From: a virus
Reading direction: 5' to 3' (one strand)
Virus record (IMG/VR): IMGVR_UViG_3300042691_021705
Coordinates: 1-31,455 of that record
DNA: 31,455 bases
A program made the position numbers and the translations under genes. Below the pieces are notes generated by a model. It saw only the letters and a list, made by a program, of their open reading frames with translations, ran no database searches and had not been told where the DNA came from. Below, in pieces: positions 1 to 8,153 of this stretch. Each line of letters opens with the position of its first letter. Position 1 is the first letter of the stretch.

Positions 1-489
1 CAAATAGATGAGTGTATGAGCGATGTCTATAATAATGCTAGTCCACAGCAAGCCTGGCGTGCAGGATTTCGTGAAGGTGTCAAAATGAGTTTGCTTGAGG
101 GGTCCAAGTTGGCAGATTCAGGGCAACTAGCAAAATTAATTCATTGGAAAAATTTTCATAGATTGATGATATGGATGCACATAGGCAATGACGTCGATAA
201 TGGTCTATGGGCAATGTATGGTGCAAGACAAGGCTGTTATCTAACTAATTGTACCGATTGGGATCTTTTAAACGTCAGGGATTTCAAGTGGCTTAATGAA
301 TATTGGAAACAATACGTAAATCAAGATGAAAACAACTTAATGATAGAGGTTGAGAAACTCGGGGAAAAATTAAAGTCTGGTATCGGTTTAGATATGGCTG
401 ATGTTTTTACTTCAGCGCAGAGTAAAATGTTTAAAGCTATGTATACTAATCCTCCTAGGATGAAAAATAATGCAGTCGTGAGTAATTAA
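1..489 (+). CDS. C-terminal part of a glycosyltransferase-like protein (cut by window edge)
   Basis: The frame is open to the first base, so this is probably the 3' end of a longer gene and the ATG at 16 may be internal. The reason is homology with the next gene: the segment with WRAGFREGVKMSL, RLMIWMHIGND, GLWAMYGARQG and RDFKWLNEYW lines up with the C-terminal half of that protein (WKSAFRECVKLSS, RLRIWTTVGED, GKFAVLGARAG, NDFEWLKNKF). A tail of about 55 residues after this segment is not shared. No catalytic motif lies in the visible part. The product is inferred to be a paralogue of the glycosyltransferase-like neighbour, made from the same operon. The stop shares one base with the next ATG (TAATG). 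Confidence 0.7.
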   Translation, partial: QIDECMSDVYNNASPQQAWRAGFREGVKMSLLEGSKLADSGQLAKLIHWKNFHRLMIWMHIGNDVDNGLWAMYGARQGCYLTNCTDWDLLNVRDFKWLNEYWKQYVNQDENNLMIEVEKLGEKLKSGIGLDMADVFTSAQSKMFKAMYTNPPRMKNNAVVSN

Positions 490-1163
490 TGTACGATATA
501 ATTTTTATTAGTTATAATGAACCCAATGCTGATAAAAATTGGTTAGCATTGAAATCTAGATTTCCTATGGCTAAACGTGTACATGGAATCAAAGGAATAC
601 ATCAGGCGCATATCCATGCCGCTAAACAATGCTTTACTAATATGATATGGGTCGTTGATGGTGACGCCGTTATTCTTGACAGTTTTAATTTTGATTTTAT
701 TGCAGATAGAGAGGATTTTGTCTATGTTTGGAGAAGTAAAAATCCCATCAATGCTTTGGAATATGGCTATGGCGGAGTCAAATTGTTTCCTAGACTAGCA
801 ACAATTAATATGGATACATCTAAACCAGATATGACTACAAGTATTAGTAATCATTTTAAACCGATGCCACAAATTAGTAACATCACTGCATTTAATACTG
901 ATCCCTTTAATACATGGAAAAGCGCATTTAGGGAGTGTGTTAAATTATCTAGTAAAGTTATTGATAGGCAAAAGAATGACGAAACTGATATTAGACTACG
1001 TATTTGGACCACTGTTGGGGAAGATAAAGACTATGGCAAATTCGCAGTTCTTGGTGCTCGAGCCGGTGTGGAATTTGGTATTAGTAATAAAAATAATTTT
1101 TCTGAGCTTAAAAAAATTAATGACTTTGAGTGGCTCAAAAATAAATTTGATAAAGGCGAATAA
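489..1163 (+). CDS. Glycosyltransferase-like protein (GT-A-like, phage type)
   Basis: A 224-residue protein that starts with a beta strand (YDIIFISYNEP) and has a hydrophobic strand ending in WVVDGDAVI at about residues 55-63. The DGDA resembles the DxD metal and nucleotide-sugar site of GT-A glycosyltransferases. The C-terminal half matches the end of the upstream gene, so the two look like tandem paralogues. From family knowledge, such proteins could move a sugar onto a glycan, a virion protein or DNA; the acceptor is not visible here. It joins its neighbours by one-base TAATG overlaps on both sides, so it is translated in the radical SAM operon. The assignment rests on the DxD-like motif and general layout, so the exact family is uncertain. 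Confidence 0.55.
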   Translation: MYDIIFISYNEPNADKNWLALKSRFPMAKRVHGIKGIHQAHIHAAKQCFTNMIWVVDGDAVILDSFNFDFIADREDFVYVWRSKNPINALEYGYGGVKLFPRLATINMDTSKPDMTTSISNHFKPMPQISNITAFNTDPFNTWKSAFRECVKLSSKVIDRQKNDETDIRLRIWTTVGEDKDYGKFAVLGARAGVEFGISNKNNFSELKKINDFEWLKNKFDKGE

Positions 1164-2110
1164 TGGAAAGTAATGTAAACAGTGTTAGTTGGCTACACGG
1201 TCTAGAAGATTATTTTAGATTTAAACAACAGCATCAAGTGGCGGATCACTGCGCTAGATTTCTAAAAGTTCTTTATTCAGAAAATAAAGGACACAGTTTA
1301 AAAAATGTCTTTATGGAGGCATTACCCAATAACTTTAATAGAGATGATGTACAGCATCTAATAAATTTTTATGCTCATACTGCTAATTCTAACGATAATT
1401 TAAAACTTAAAGAGATTAGTTCTACATTGAGCAAAATTTTTGCTGATTATAAACTTTTTAAAACAATTAATAAGTGTTATAATGGAACAATAGAAAATTT
1501 AGAAATTTGTGATGCATTTAGTAGAGGTCAAGTACAAAGTAAAATATGGATGACTAAAGAATTAAGAAAAATTAATATCTTTTTTGATAATATTTTAGTT
1601 ATTGGTAGTTGGTATGGACAAATAGTTTTTTATTTTGATGATATACTTGATGATATCGGATATAAAAAAATTCGTTTATTAGATATAGATAAAACAGCTT
1701 GCCAAGTCAGTGATACGTTTTTTAATTATGATAAACTTGCAGAATATTCAGTAAAATCTGTAGTTTCCGATATTAATGAAACTGTATTACATAAAAACGG
1801 ATATGAGTTGCCTATAGAAAATTTTAAAACAGGGGCAACATTTACTGAAAAATTTTTACCTAACTTAGTTATAAATTCAAGTTCTGAACATATGACAGAA
1901 GATTGGTTTAATAGGATAAGACATAAGAGCATGGATTCTCCGCCTATAGTTGCTATACAAAGTAATAATTTATTTGATATTCCTGAACATGTTAATTGTG
2001 TACATAGTATAGATCATATGAAAAAAAAGTTTCCTATGAAAGAAATATTATTTGAAGGGGAACTGCAACTTTCAGGATATAAACGTGTTATGCTAATAGG
2101 TAAACCATGA
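1163..2110 (+). CDS. Class I SAM-dependent methyltransferase-like protein
   Basis: A 315-residue protein. Residues 1-130 are mostly helical with no recognised domain. A Rossmann-like segment follows: ILVIGSWYGQ at 144-153 resembles methyltransferase motif I (SAM-binding loop), RLLDID at 171-176 supplies the acidic residue at the end of strand 2, and NLVINSSSEHM at 234-244 sits where motif IV is expected. These point to a small-molecule or macromolecule methyltransferase with an unknown acceptor. It lies between the glycosyltransferase-like genes and the first radical SAM gene, with a 1-base overlap upstream and a 4-base ATGA overlap downstream, so it is likely part of the same pathway. The sequence is AT-rich, like several genes of this block. 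Confidence 0.6.
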   Translation: MESNVNSVSWLHGLEDYFRFKQQHQVADHCARFLKVLYSENKGHSLKNVFMEALPNNFNRDDVQHLINFYAHTANSNDNLKLKEISSTLSKIFADYKLFKTINKCYNGTIENLEICDAFSRGQVQSKIWMTKELRKINIFFDNILVIGSWYGQIVFYFDDILDDIGYKKIRLLDIDKTACQVSDTFFNYDKLAEYSVKSVVSDINETVLHKNGYELPIENFKTGATFTEKFLPNLVINSSSEHMTEDWFNRIRHKSMDSPPIVAIQSNNLFDIPEHVNCVHSIDHMKKKFPMKEILFEGELQLSGYKRVMLIGKP

Positions 2111-2331
2111 TTGATCTGGATAATATGGAAATGCGCGAGTTACAAAAAGAAAGTGCTAGAGCTTTGGCCACTATGGAGGCCACGAATAATAATATCAGCC
2201 GTTTTAATAAGGAAGCACATCATAATAGTCAAAATTGGTACAAAGCAGTTATTAGTTGGTATATCAATGAATACGGCGGACTTCCGAGTTCTATAGGCCC
2301 AGGCAAAGACATTAAATTAATTTTAGAATGA
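2107..2331 (+). CDS. Small protein of unknown function in the radical SAM operon
   Basis: A 74-residue protein I do not recognise. Residues 1-45 are charged and probably helical (EMRELQKESARALATMEAT). The C-terminal part has an aromatic stretch (NWYKAVISWYINEYGG) and a GLPSSIGPG loop. It has no cysteine and no signal peptide. It overlaps both the methyltransferase gene and the first radical SAM gene by 4 bases (ATGA), so it is a real operon member and not a gap filler. Its size and position directly before radical SAM/SPASM genes would also fit a peptide substrate or a carrier or adaptor. That is only a hypothesis: it lacks the cysteine-rich or leader-core look of many known precursors. Confidence 0.6.
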   Translation: MIDLDNMEMRELQKESARALATMEATNNNISRFNKEAHHNSQNWYKAVISWYINEYGGLPSSIGPGKDIKLILE

Positions 2332-3500
2332 TTTATAGATACAACGAAATCAAAACAGTACATTTAGAAATTACAGAACGTTGTAATGCTAGTTGTCCAA
2401 TGTGTGCAAGGAATATTAATGGTGGCGAGGAAAATCCACATTTGAGCGATCATGAGCTCAGTCTCGAGGATTGCAAAAAAATATTTACACCGTCTTTTAT
2501 ACAACAGTTAGACAGAATGTATATGTGCGGAAATTTTGGGGACCCAGTCGCAGCCGTAGATACATTAGAGGTCTTTGAATATTTTAGATCAAATAATCCC
2601 AAAATGAATCTAACTATGTACACTAACGGCAGTGCCAAAAAAACTGATTGGTGGCAGAAGTTAGCAAAAATTTTAGGAAAGAATGCATATGTGGTTTTTA
2701 GTATTGATGGATTAGAAGATACAAATCATTTATATCGACAAAATACCGTATGGTCTAAAATAATGGAGAACGCCCAAGCATTTATTGATGCAGGCGGACG
2801 AGCAAGATGGGATTACATTGTATTTGCTCATAACGAACATCAAGTTGAAGAAGCAGAAGCTTTAAGTAAACAATTGGGGTTTGAAAAATTTCAGTACAAA
2901 AAGAGTGCAAGATTTTTTAGCAACGCCAGCGGGGTTACTAAAGAGATGCATCAAGCAGTGAATAGAAAAGGCGTCAGTACAACACTACTGCAAGCACCCA
3001 CGAATCCAAAATATAGGAATAGTGTGTTAGATCAAATTAGTAAAGTTGTGGGCAAAGAGGAAAAAATAAAATTTCTACCGTCAAAAAAGTCCGAAGCATT
3101 AGGTATTCAAGGCAGTCAAAAATTTAATAATGATCCGTCCCTTAAAACCAAATTAGAAAAAGAGTTAGATAGTGCTATCATAAAATGCAAGGTGTCAGAA
3201 GAAAAATCGCTATATATAAGTGCAGAGGGAATAGTACAACCTTGTTGTTGGACAGCGGGTCAAATGTATGTTTGGTATTATAGACCCGAATCATCTCAAA
3301 TTTGGCAGGCAATTAATGTTGTAGGAAAAGATAAAATTAACGCAAAATTAAACAATTTAGAAAATATAGTTGATGGATTATATTTCCAATCAGTTATTCC
3401 TGATAGTTGGAATAAATCTAGCTGTGCTGATGGAAAATTGGCAGTGTGTGCTAAAACATGCGGTACAAAATATGATGCATTTTCAGAACAGTTTAAATGA
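2328..3500 (+). CDS. Radical SAM protein with C-terminal SPASM-like cysteine domain
   Basis: A 390-residue radical SAM enzyme. The cluster motif CxxxCxxC is C19, C23, C26 in EITERCNASCPMCARN. The usual GGE(P) after strand 2 reads GNFGDP (68-73). C-terminal cysteines C287, C306-C307, C366, C374 and C378 resemble a SPASM or twitch auxiliary-cluster domain. By family knowledge it would cleave SAM to a 5'-deoxyadenosyl radical and hold one or two more iron-sulfur clusters; SPASM enzymes often act on peptides or proteins, but the substrate is unknown here. It is a close paralogue of the next gene (shared W-W motif in TDWWQKL, FSIDGLEDTNHLYRQNTV and FAHNEH). Overlaps of 4 bases on both sides indicate translational coupling. 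Confidence 0.88.
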   Translation: MIYRYNEIKTVHLEITERCNASCPMCARNINGGEENPHLSDHELSLEDCKKIFTPSFIQQLDRMYMCGNFGDPVAAVDTLEVFEYFRSNNPKMNLTMYTNGSAKKTDWWQKLAKILGKNAYVVFSIDGLEDTNHLYRQNTVWSKIMENAQAFIDAGGRARWDYIVFAHNEHQVEEAEALSKQLGFEKFQYKKSARFFSNASGVTKEMHQAVNRKGVSTTLLQAPTNPKYRNSVLDQISKVVGKEEKIKFLPSKKSEALGIQGSQKFNNDPSLKTKLEKELDSAIIKCKVSEEKSLYISAEGIVQPCCWTAGQMYVWYYRPESSQIWQAINVVGKDKINAKLNNLENIVDGLYFQSVIPDSWNKSSCADGKLAVCAKTCGTKYDAFSEQFK

Positions 3501-4546
3501 ACATTGATAATATTAAAAAAATTGAATTAGAAATTACAAGTAACTGTAATGCTGCCTGTCCTGGTTGTGCTAGGACACAAAACCCTGACATACTTAAAAT
3601 CCACAGTATTACTTTAGATGATATTAAGCGAATATTTCCTAATTCTAAATATATTAAAGGAAAACAATTTAAATTTTGTGGGGTGTTGGGCGACCCAGCA
3701 TTTAATAGTGAATGTGTTGACATGGTAGAATATCTAACATCTTTTGGAGGATACTGTCAACTTAGTACTAATGGTGGAATACAGACAGCAGATTGGTGGA
3801 GCCGTTTAGGCGCATTAAGTAACAGAACAAGAAAAGTAGATGTAGTGTTCTGTGTTGATGGTTATAAAGAAACCAATCACATATATCGAGTAAACACAGT
3901 GTTTGATGTTATAGAACGTAACATGGACTCTTATGCAAGAGCTGGTGGAACCGGTACCTGGATGTTTATTATTTTTGATCATAATGAATACGAATTACCA
4001 TTAGCTGAAAATCATGCTAAAAGTTTAGGATTTAAATTTGCTACTAGAACAGGTATGAGAAATAGTATACATGATTGGACAGCAATAGTTCGTAAAAAAA
4101 CTGAAGGCAGAATGGTTAAAGAACAAGTAATTATAACTACTACTGGTGAAAAAGAACATAGTAAAAAACAAGAAATAGTCGAACTACAAAAATTTATTGA
4201 TAATCCAAAACAAGAACAAAAACAAGAAATTTTAAATTCAATAGTTTGTAAATTGATACATGAAGGTGAAATTTTTATTGCGGCTGATCAAACTATGTGG
4301 CCTTGTTGTTTTTTATGGGACAGCTATTTTAAAAACAAAGAAAATATTAGAGAAAAACTTGAAGAATATGGCCAAGATTGGAATTGTTTAACGGATAAAT
4401 CTATAAATGATGTATTACAAAATAACTGGTTTGACGAAGTATTAGCACTAAGCTGGGATCCAATACATAATAAACATTTAGATAGATGTATTCGAACATG
4501 TGCAAAAAATAAAGCATATCAAAATGAGATTAAATTTACAAAATGA
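3497..4546 (+). CDS. Radical SAM protein with C-terminal SPASM-like cysteine domain (paralogue)
   Basis: A 349-residue radical SAM enzyme with C17, C21, C24 in ITSNCNAACPGCART. As in the preceding gene, GGE(P) is replaced by GVLGDP (62-67). The C-terminal cysteines are C251, C270-C271, C331 and C335. Shared blocks with the upstream protein (TADWWSRLG, VDGYKETNHIYRVNTV, IIFDHNEY) show a tandem duplication that has since diverged. The two might form a heterodimer or act on successive sites; this is inference. The gene overlaps its neighbours by 4 bases on each side and has no strong ribosome-binding site of its own, which fits translation by re-initiation. Confidence 0.87.
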   Translation: MNIDNIKKIELEITSNCNAACPGCARTQNPDILKIHSITLDDIKRIFPNSKYIKGKQFKFCGVLGDPAFNSECVDMVEYLTSFGGYCQLSTNGGIQTADWWSRLGALSNRTRKVDVVFCVDGYKETNHIYRVNTVFDVIERNMDSYARAGGTGTWMFIIFDHNEYELPLAENHAKSLGFKFATRTGMRNSIHDWTAIVRKKTEGRMVKEQVIITTTGEKEHSKKQEIVELQKFIDNPKQEQKQEILNSIVCKLIHEGEIFIAADQTMWPCCFLWDSYFKNKENIREKLEEYGQDWNCLTDKSINDVLQNNWFDEVLALSWDPIHNKHLDRCIRTCAKNKAYQNEIKFTK

Positions 4547-5949
4547 CAACACCTAAATTACCGTCAGAAACTTTTTGCATATTGCCGTGGGTACATTTAA
4601 GTACACGACCAGACGGCAGTATGCGTGTATGTTGTACTGCTAACGCTAGTAGTGTTGGACCAACTAATGATAAAAAACACGGCGGAATGGTCGGCATTCT
4701 AAAAACAGATGAAGGCAAACCAGCTAACTTAAATGTAAGCGATTTTCAATCTAGTTGGAATAGTACTTATATGCGAAACGTTCGTAAGCAAATGCTTAAC
4801 GGAGAACAACCGCCTAGCTGTATTAAATGCTATAAAGAAGAAGCCGCAGGACACAATAGCAAACGTATGTGGGAAACTGCCTATTGGAGTGAACGTACTG
4901 ATTTAGAAAAGTTGATTGCAGACACAGCTGAAGATGGATCAGTCCCACCACAGTTAAACTATATTGATTTACGTTTTGGTACAAAGTGCCAGCTAGCCTG
5001 TATAATGTGCAGTCCGCATGACAGTAGCGGTTGGATTAAAGACTGGCAAGCAATACATCCTAAAATTGAAAACCCAACATTAAAGCAAACAACATTGTGG
5101 GCTAACAAGGGCAGTACTAACGGCAGTAGTTATAACTGGCATAAAAACAATCCAGTATTTTGGCAACAGTTCTACGAACAAATCCCAAATATGCAACAGC
5201 TATATTTTGCAGGTGGTGAAAGTCTTATTATTGAAGAACACTACGAAATTTTAGAAGAGTGCATTCGGCAAGGTCATGCAAAAAATCTTGAATTACGTTA
5301 TAACAGTAATGGCGTAGAGTGGAGAGATGATTTATTTGACTTGTGGAAACAATTCAAACTTGTACGTTTTCATTATAGCGTAGACAGTATTGAAGATATG
5401 AATGATTACATTCGCTATCCTAGTAAGTGGGAACGAACTGCTGAAGTGTTTCATATTTTAGATACACAAACACCAGCTAACACAGAAGTTACTGTAGCAT
5501 GTGCTGTACAGGCTTTAAACATCTACTACATTCCAGATTTTATTAAATGGAAATTAGAGCAAGGCTTTAAGAAAATCAACATGTGGCCGTTTGGCGCAGG
5601 CGGAGTAAATTATCACTTTGTTTATCACCCGCCTCACTTGAACGTTAAAGTTTTACCTAAATGGTTTAAAGAAGAATGCCGTAAGAAATATCAGGCATTT
5701 TATCCATGGTGGGAAGCTAACTGGGAAAAGGGTGTACCAGATTGGCACAAAGGAAAAGTAACGTATGAACAGTGGCGTGATGCAGGGTATGGTATTAAAC
5801 GTTTAGAAGGAATGTTGCAATTTATGGAAAGTGAAGATTGGAGTATTAGATTGCCAGAGATGAAGGAATTTTTAGAAATTTGTGATAAGCAACGCAACAT
5901 TAGTTTTTATGAAACGTTTCCAGATATGAAGGATATTTTTAATGTCTAA
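4543..5949 (+). CDS. Radical SAM protein with N-terminal twitch-type domain
   Basis: A 468-residue protein with inverted layout. An N-terminal cysteine domain (C12 in FCILPW, C30-C31 in MRVCC, C93 and C96 in SCIKC) comes before the radical SAM motif C149, C153, C156 in GTKCQLACIMC. AGGES follows at about 223-227. This fits the twitch domain-containing radical SAM family, which places an auxiliary iron-sulfur site before the SAM barrel. It is a clear paralogue of the gene at 8146-9450: same order of FC-PW, RVCC, MLNG, LRFG, YFAGGE, KWKL and HLN-(V/R)VLP blocks. The substrate is unknown. Composition is locally GC-richer than its direct downstream neighbour. It overlaps the next gene by 8 bases (ATGTCTAA). 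Confidence 0.88.
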   Translation: MTTPKLPSETFCILPWVHLSTRPDGSMRVCCTANASSVGPTNDKKHGGMVGILKTDEGKPANLNVSDFQSSWNSTYMRNVRKQMLNGEQPPSCIKCYKEEAAGHNSKRMWETAYWSERTDLEKLIADTAEDGSVPPQLNYIDLRFGTKCQLACIMCSPHDSSGWIKDWQAIHPKIENPTLKQTTLWANKGSTNGSSYNWHKNNPVFWQQFYEQIPNMQQLYFAGGESLIIEEHYEILEECIRQGHAKNLELRYNSNGVEWRDDLFDLWKQFKLVRFHYSVDSIEDMNDYIRYPSKWERTAEVFHILDTQTPANTEVTVACAVQALNIYYIPDFIKWKLEQGFKKINMWPFGAGGVNYHFVYHPPHLNVKVLPKWFKEECRKKYQAFYPWWEANWEKGVPDWHKGKVTYEQWRDAGYGIKRLEGMLQFMESEDWSIRLPEMKEFLEICDKQRNISFYETFPDMKDIFNV

Positions 5950-7282
5950 GGAACCAATAGTCTGTTATTATGCACTTGGAGCCATCAATTATAAAAATGG
6001 CTATGTAACCAGTTGCCCTCAACAGTCAGATCAGTTACATCTTTATAAAGACACTAAAATTTTAAAACCTTCTGAAATTATAAATTCTGAAAATTTTAAG
6101 AAACACAGAAAAGAATTAATGAGCGGCACATGGAGTCAAGGGTGCCATCTGTGTAAAGAAGCTGAGGAAATCGGTGCAAAATCTATGAGACAAGATTTTG
6201 CCATCAAAGACGATGAATTAAAACATTATAATCATGAAACTGGTGAAATTGATTTTGCATTAGTTAAACACGTCGAGTTAAGGTTTAGTAATGCATGTAA
6301 TATGGCATGTCTACATTGTAGCGATGTTTATTCTAGTGGTTGGATGAGCAAATTAAAAAATTATGTACCGGATAAAGATGATTGGGACAAAAAATTGGTA
6401 CAATTAACTAGAACTTTTCATAAATCTTCACAAAATGAGGATTTATCTATATCAATATCTATAGAAGAAATGGAAGTTATTGTTGATGATTTAATTTTAA
6501 ATTTTCCTAATCTAAAAAGGGTAGATTTTGCTGGTGGAGAAGTATTGTATCAAAAACAATTTTTTCCTTGTTTAAAAAAATTAGCAGATCACCCGAACAT
6601 TAAAAATATGGGAATTTCATTCCATACAAATTTTAATGCAAAATTCGATCCTGAAGAATTGGCTAGATTATTAAAACCTTTTAAGAAGGCCAATATTTCA
6701 ATGTCTTTAGACGCAGGCACAAACATTTATTCATATTTTAGAACAGGTGATTGGGAAGTTCTTAAAAAAAATATTGAAAAATTTAGATCTGTTGATAATA
6801 CAACGATAATGGCAATTAAATGTACAACTAGCGTTTATCAAATTATGGATTTAGAAAATATTTTTAAATCGTTTTTCACTCTCGATGTTGATAGGATTGA
6901 TTCGGCGATTGTTTATACACCGAGATATTTAAACCCAGCAGTGCTAAATTTGTACTTCAAAGATTATGTTTATGAAGATATTCAAAAAACATATAAAATT
7001 ATTAGTGAAGAAAATATTAGAAGACGTGCTAATATGGAATTAAATTCCAAAAGGAGATCATGGAATCAACTTGAAAATAGATTTACTGATATTTCTAGTG
7101 CGGTAACTGCATTAAAAGATATAGAGAAATTTGTATTAAATCACCAAAGAAGTGAAAGTGAGTATAATTCTTTTATTGCCTATATTGAAAAAACAGATAA
7201 AATTTGGCAAAGAAATTTTAATGATTATATGAAAAAATATAAAATTATTAACGGAAAACTTGAAAGGATTCGTCATGCATGA
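5942..7282 (+). CDS. Radical SAM protein with N-terminal twitch-type domain (divergent)
   Basis: A 446-residue radical SAM protein. The N-terminal cysteine region is reduced: C8, C25, C68 and C71 are present, but the CC pair seen in the paralogues reads SCPQQ here. The SAM cluster is C119, C123, C126 in NACNMACLHC, followed by DFAGGE at 195-200. The C-terminal 130 residues are lysine-rich and helical. The gene is very AT-rich in places (10 G+C in the 60 bases 6961-7020), unlike the two flanking twitch radical SAM genes. An AAGGA about 9 bases before the ATG supports the start. It ends in an 8-base overlap with the PP-loop gene. The missing cysteine may mean a different or absent auxiliary cluster. 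Confidence 0.85.
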   Translation: MSKEPIVCYYALGAINYKNGYVTSCPQQSDQLHLYKDTKILKPSEIINSENFKKHRKELMSGTWSQGCHLCKEAEEIGAKSMRQDFAIKDDELKHYNHETGEIDFALVKHVELRFSNACNMACLHCSDVYSSGWMSKLKNYVPDKDDWDKKLVQLTRTFHKSSQNEDLSISISIEEMEVIVDDLILNFPNLKRVDFAGGEVLYQKQFFPCLKKLADHPNIKNMGISFHTNFNAKFDPEELARLLKPFKKANISMSLDAGTNIYSYFRTGDWEVLKKNIEKFRSVDNTTIMAIKCTTSVYQIMDLENIFKSFFTLDVDRIDSAIVYTPRYLNPAVLNLYFKDYVYEDIQKTYKIISEENIRRRANMELNSKRRSWNQLENRFTDISSAVTALKDIEKFVLNHQRSESEYNSFIAYIEKTDKIWQRNFNDYMKKYKIINGKLERIRHA

Positions 7283-8153
7283 TATTTCCAATAGCATTTA
7301 TAGAGATTTATCGGCTTTAGAAAAAATAATAAGGGATGAAGCTGAAATAAAACTTTTTAATTATAATGGATTAGACATTCCTTTTAGTGGTAAATGGAGG
7401 AAAATAGCAATTAATTTATCGGGCGGTGCAGATAGTGCTTGTCTGACCTATTTACTTTGTAAAATAATTACTGAAAATAATTTTAATTGTAAAATCGATG
7501 TTATTACACATGTACGCTGCTGGACTACAAGGCCTTGGCAGCAGCCAATAAGTGTAAAGATTTTTACGAAATTAAAAAATATGTTCCCTGATATTATTAA
7601 TCAAAGATACGAAAATTTTATAGCCCCTCAAATAGAACATGGTGTTATTGGATACATTTATAAAGATTTAGAAACTGGAGAAGATAGGAGCGGCGATCAG
7701 CTACAAGTTAGCGAATTTAATATTTACTGTGCTTATAAACATCGCTATAATGCAATTTTTAATGCAACATCTATGAATCCTCCACAGACTGATTTTCCAA
7801 AAAAAATGAAAGACAGAGAAAAACAGCCGGAACATGGAGCGTTGCGTGATTTAATTTTGCATGTGACTGATGATGGTAATGACGATTTATTTTTATGCCA
7901 TCCTTTTAGATTTGTTGACAAATCATGGATTGTTGCTCAATATTACAAATACAATATTTTAGATTTGTTTGAATTAACAAGAAGTTGTGAAGGTGATGTT
8001 ACTCATGAAAATATAAAAAGTGTTGTACCTGATTTTATATCATATTCTTCCGATCAAGTTGTTCCTGAATGCGGCACTTGTTTTTGGTGTCTGGAAAGAA
8101 ACTGGGCACTTAGTAATGTGAATGAAGTTTTAGAAAAAATTAAAGATGTCTAA
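7275..8153 (+). CDS. QueC-like PP-loop ATPase
   Basis: A 292-residue protein when started at the ATG at 7275, which follows AAAGGA at a good distance and overlaps the upstream stop by 8 bases (ATGCATGA). The PP-loop SGGADS lies at 49-54 in IAINLSGGADSACLTYLL. Near the end, C238 (TRSCE) and C266, C269, C272 (ECGTCFWCLER) match the four-cysteine zinc site of QueC/ExsB proteins. QueC turns carboxy-deazaguanine into preQ0 with ATP and ammonia. This protein is longer than usual QueC (about 220-230 residues), with an extra N-terminal helix and an unusual middle (SMNPPQTDFP), so another amidation or adenylation reaction is possible. Its place inside the radical SAM run suggests a shared pathway. Confidence 0.72.
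   Translation: MHDISNSIYRDLSALEKIIRDEAEIKLFNYNGLDIPFSGKWRKIAINLSGGADSACLTYLLCKIITENNFNCKIDVITHVRCWTTRPWQQPISVKIFTKLKNMFPDIINQRYENFIAPQIEHGVIGYIYKDLETGEDRSGDQLQVSEFNIYCAYKHRYNAIFNATSMNPPQTDFPKKMKDREKQPEHGALRDLILHVTDDGNDDLFLCHPFRFVDKSWIVAQYYKYNILDLFELTRSCEGDVTHENIKSVVPDFISYSSDQVVPECGTCFWCLERNWALSNVNEVLEKIKDV

Noticed and set aside
937-1173. 78-residue + strand frame inside the glycosyltransferase-like gene
   Set aside because: Out-of-frame overlap of a better gene that has one-base junctions on both sides; no recognisable domain.
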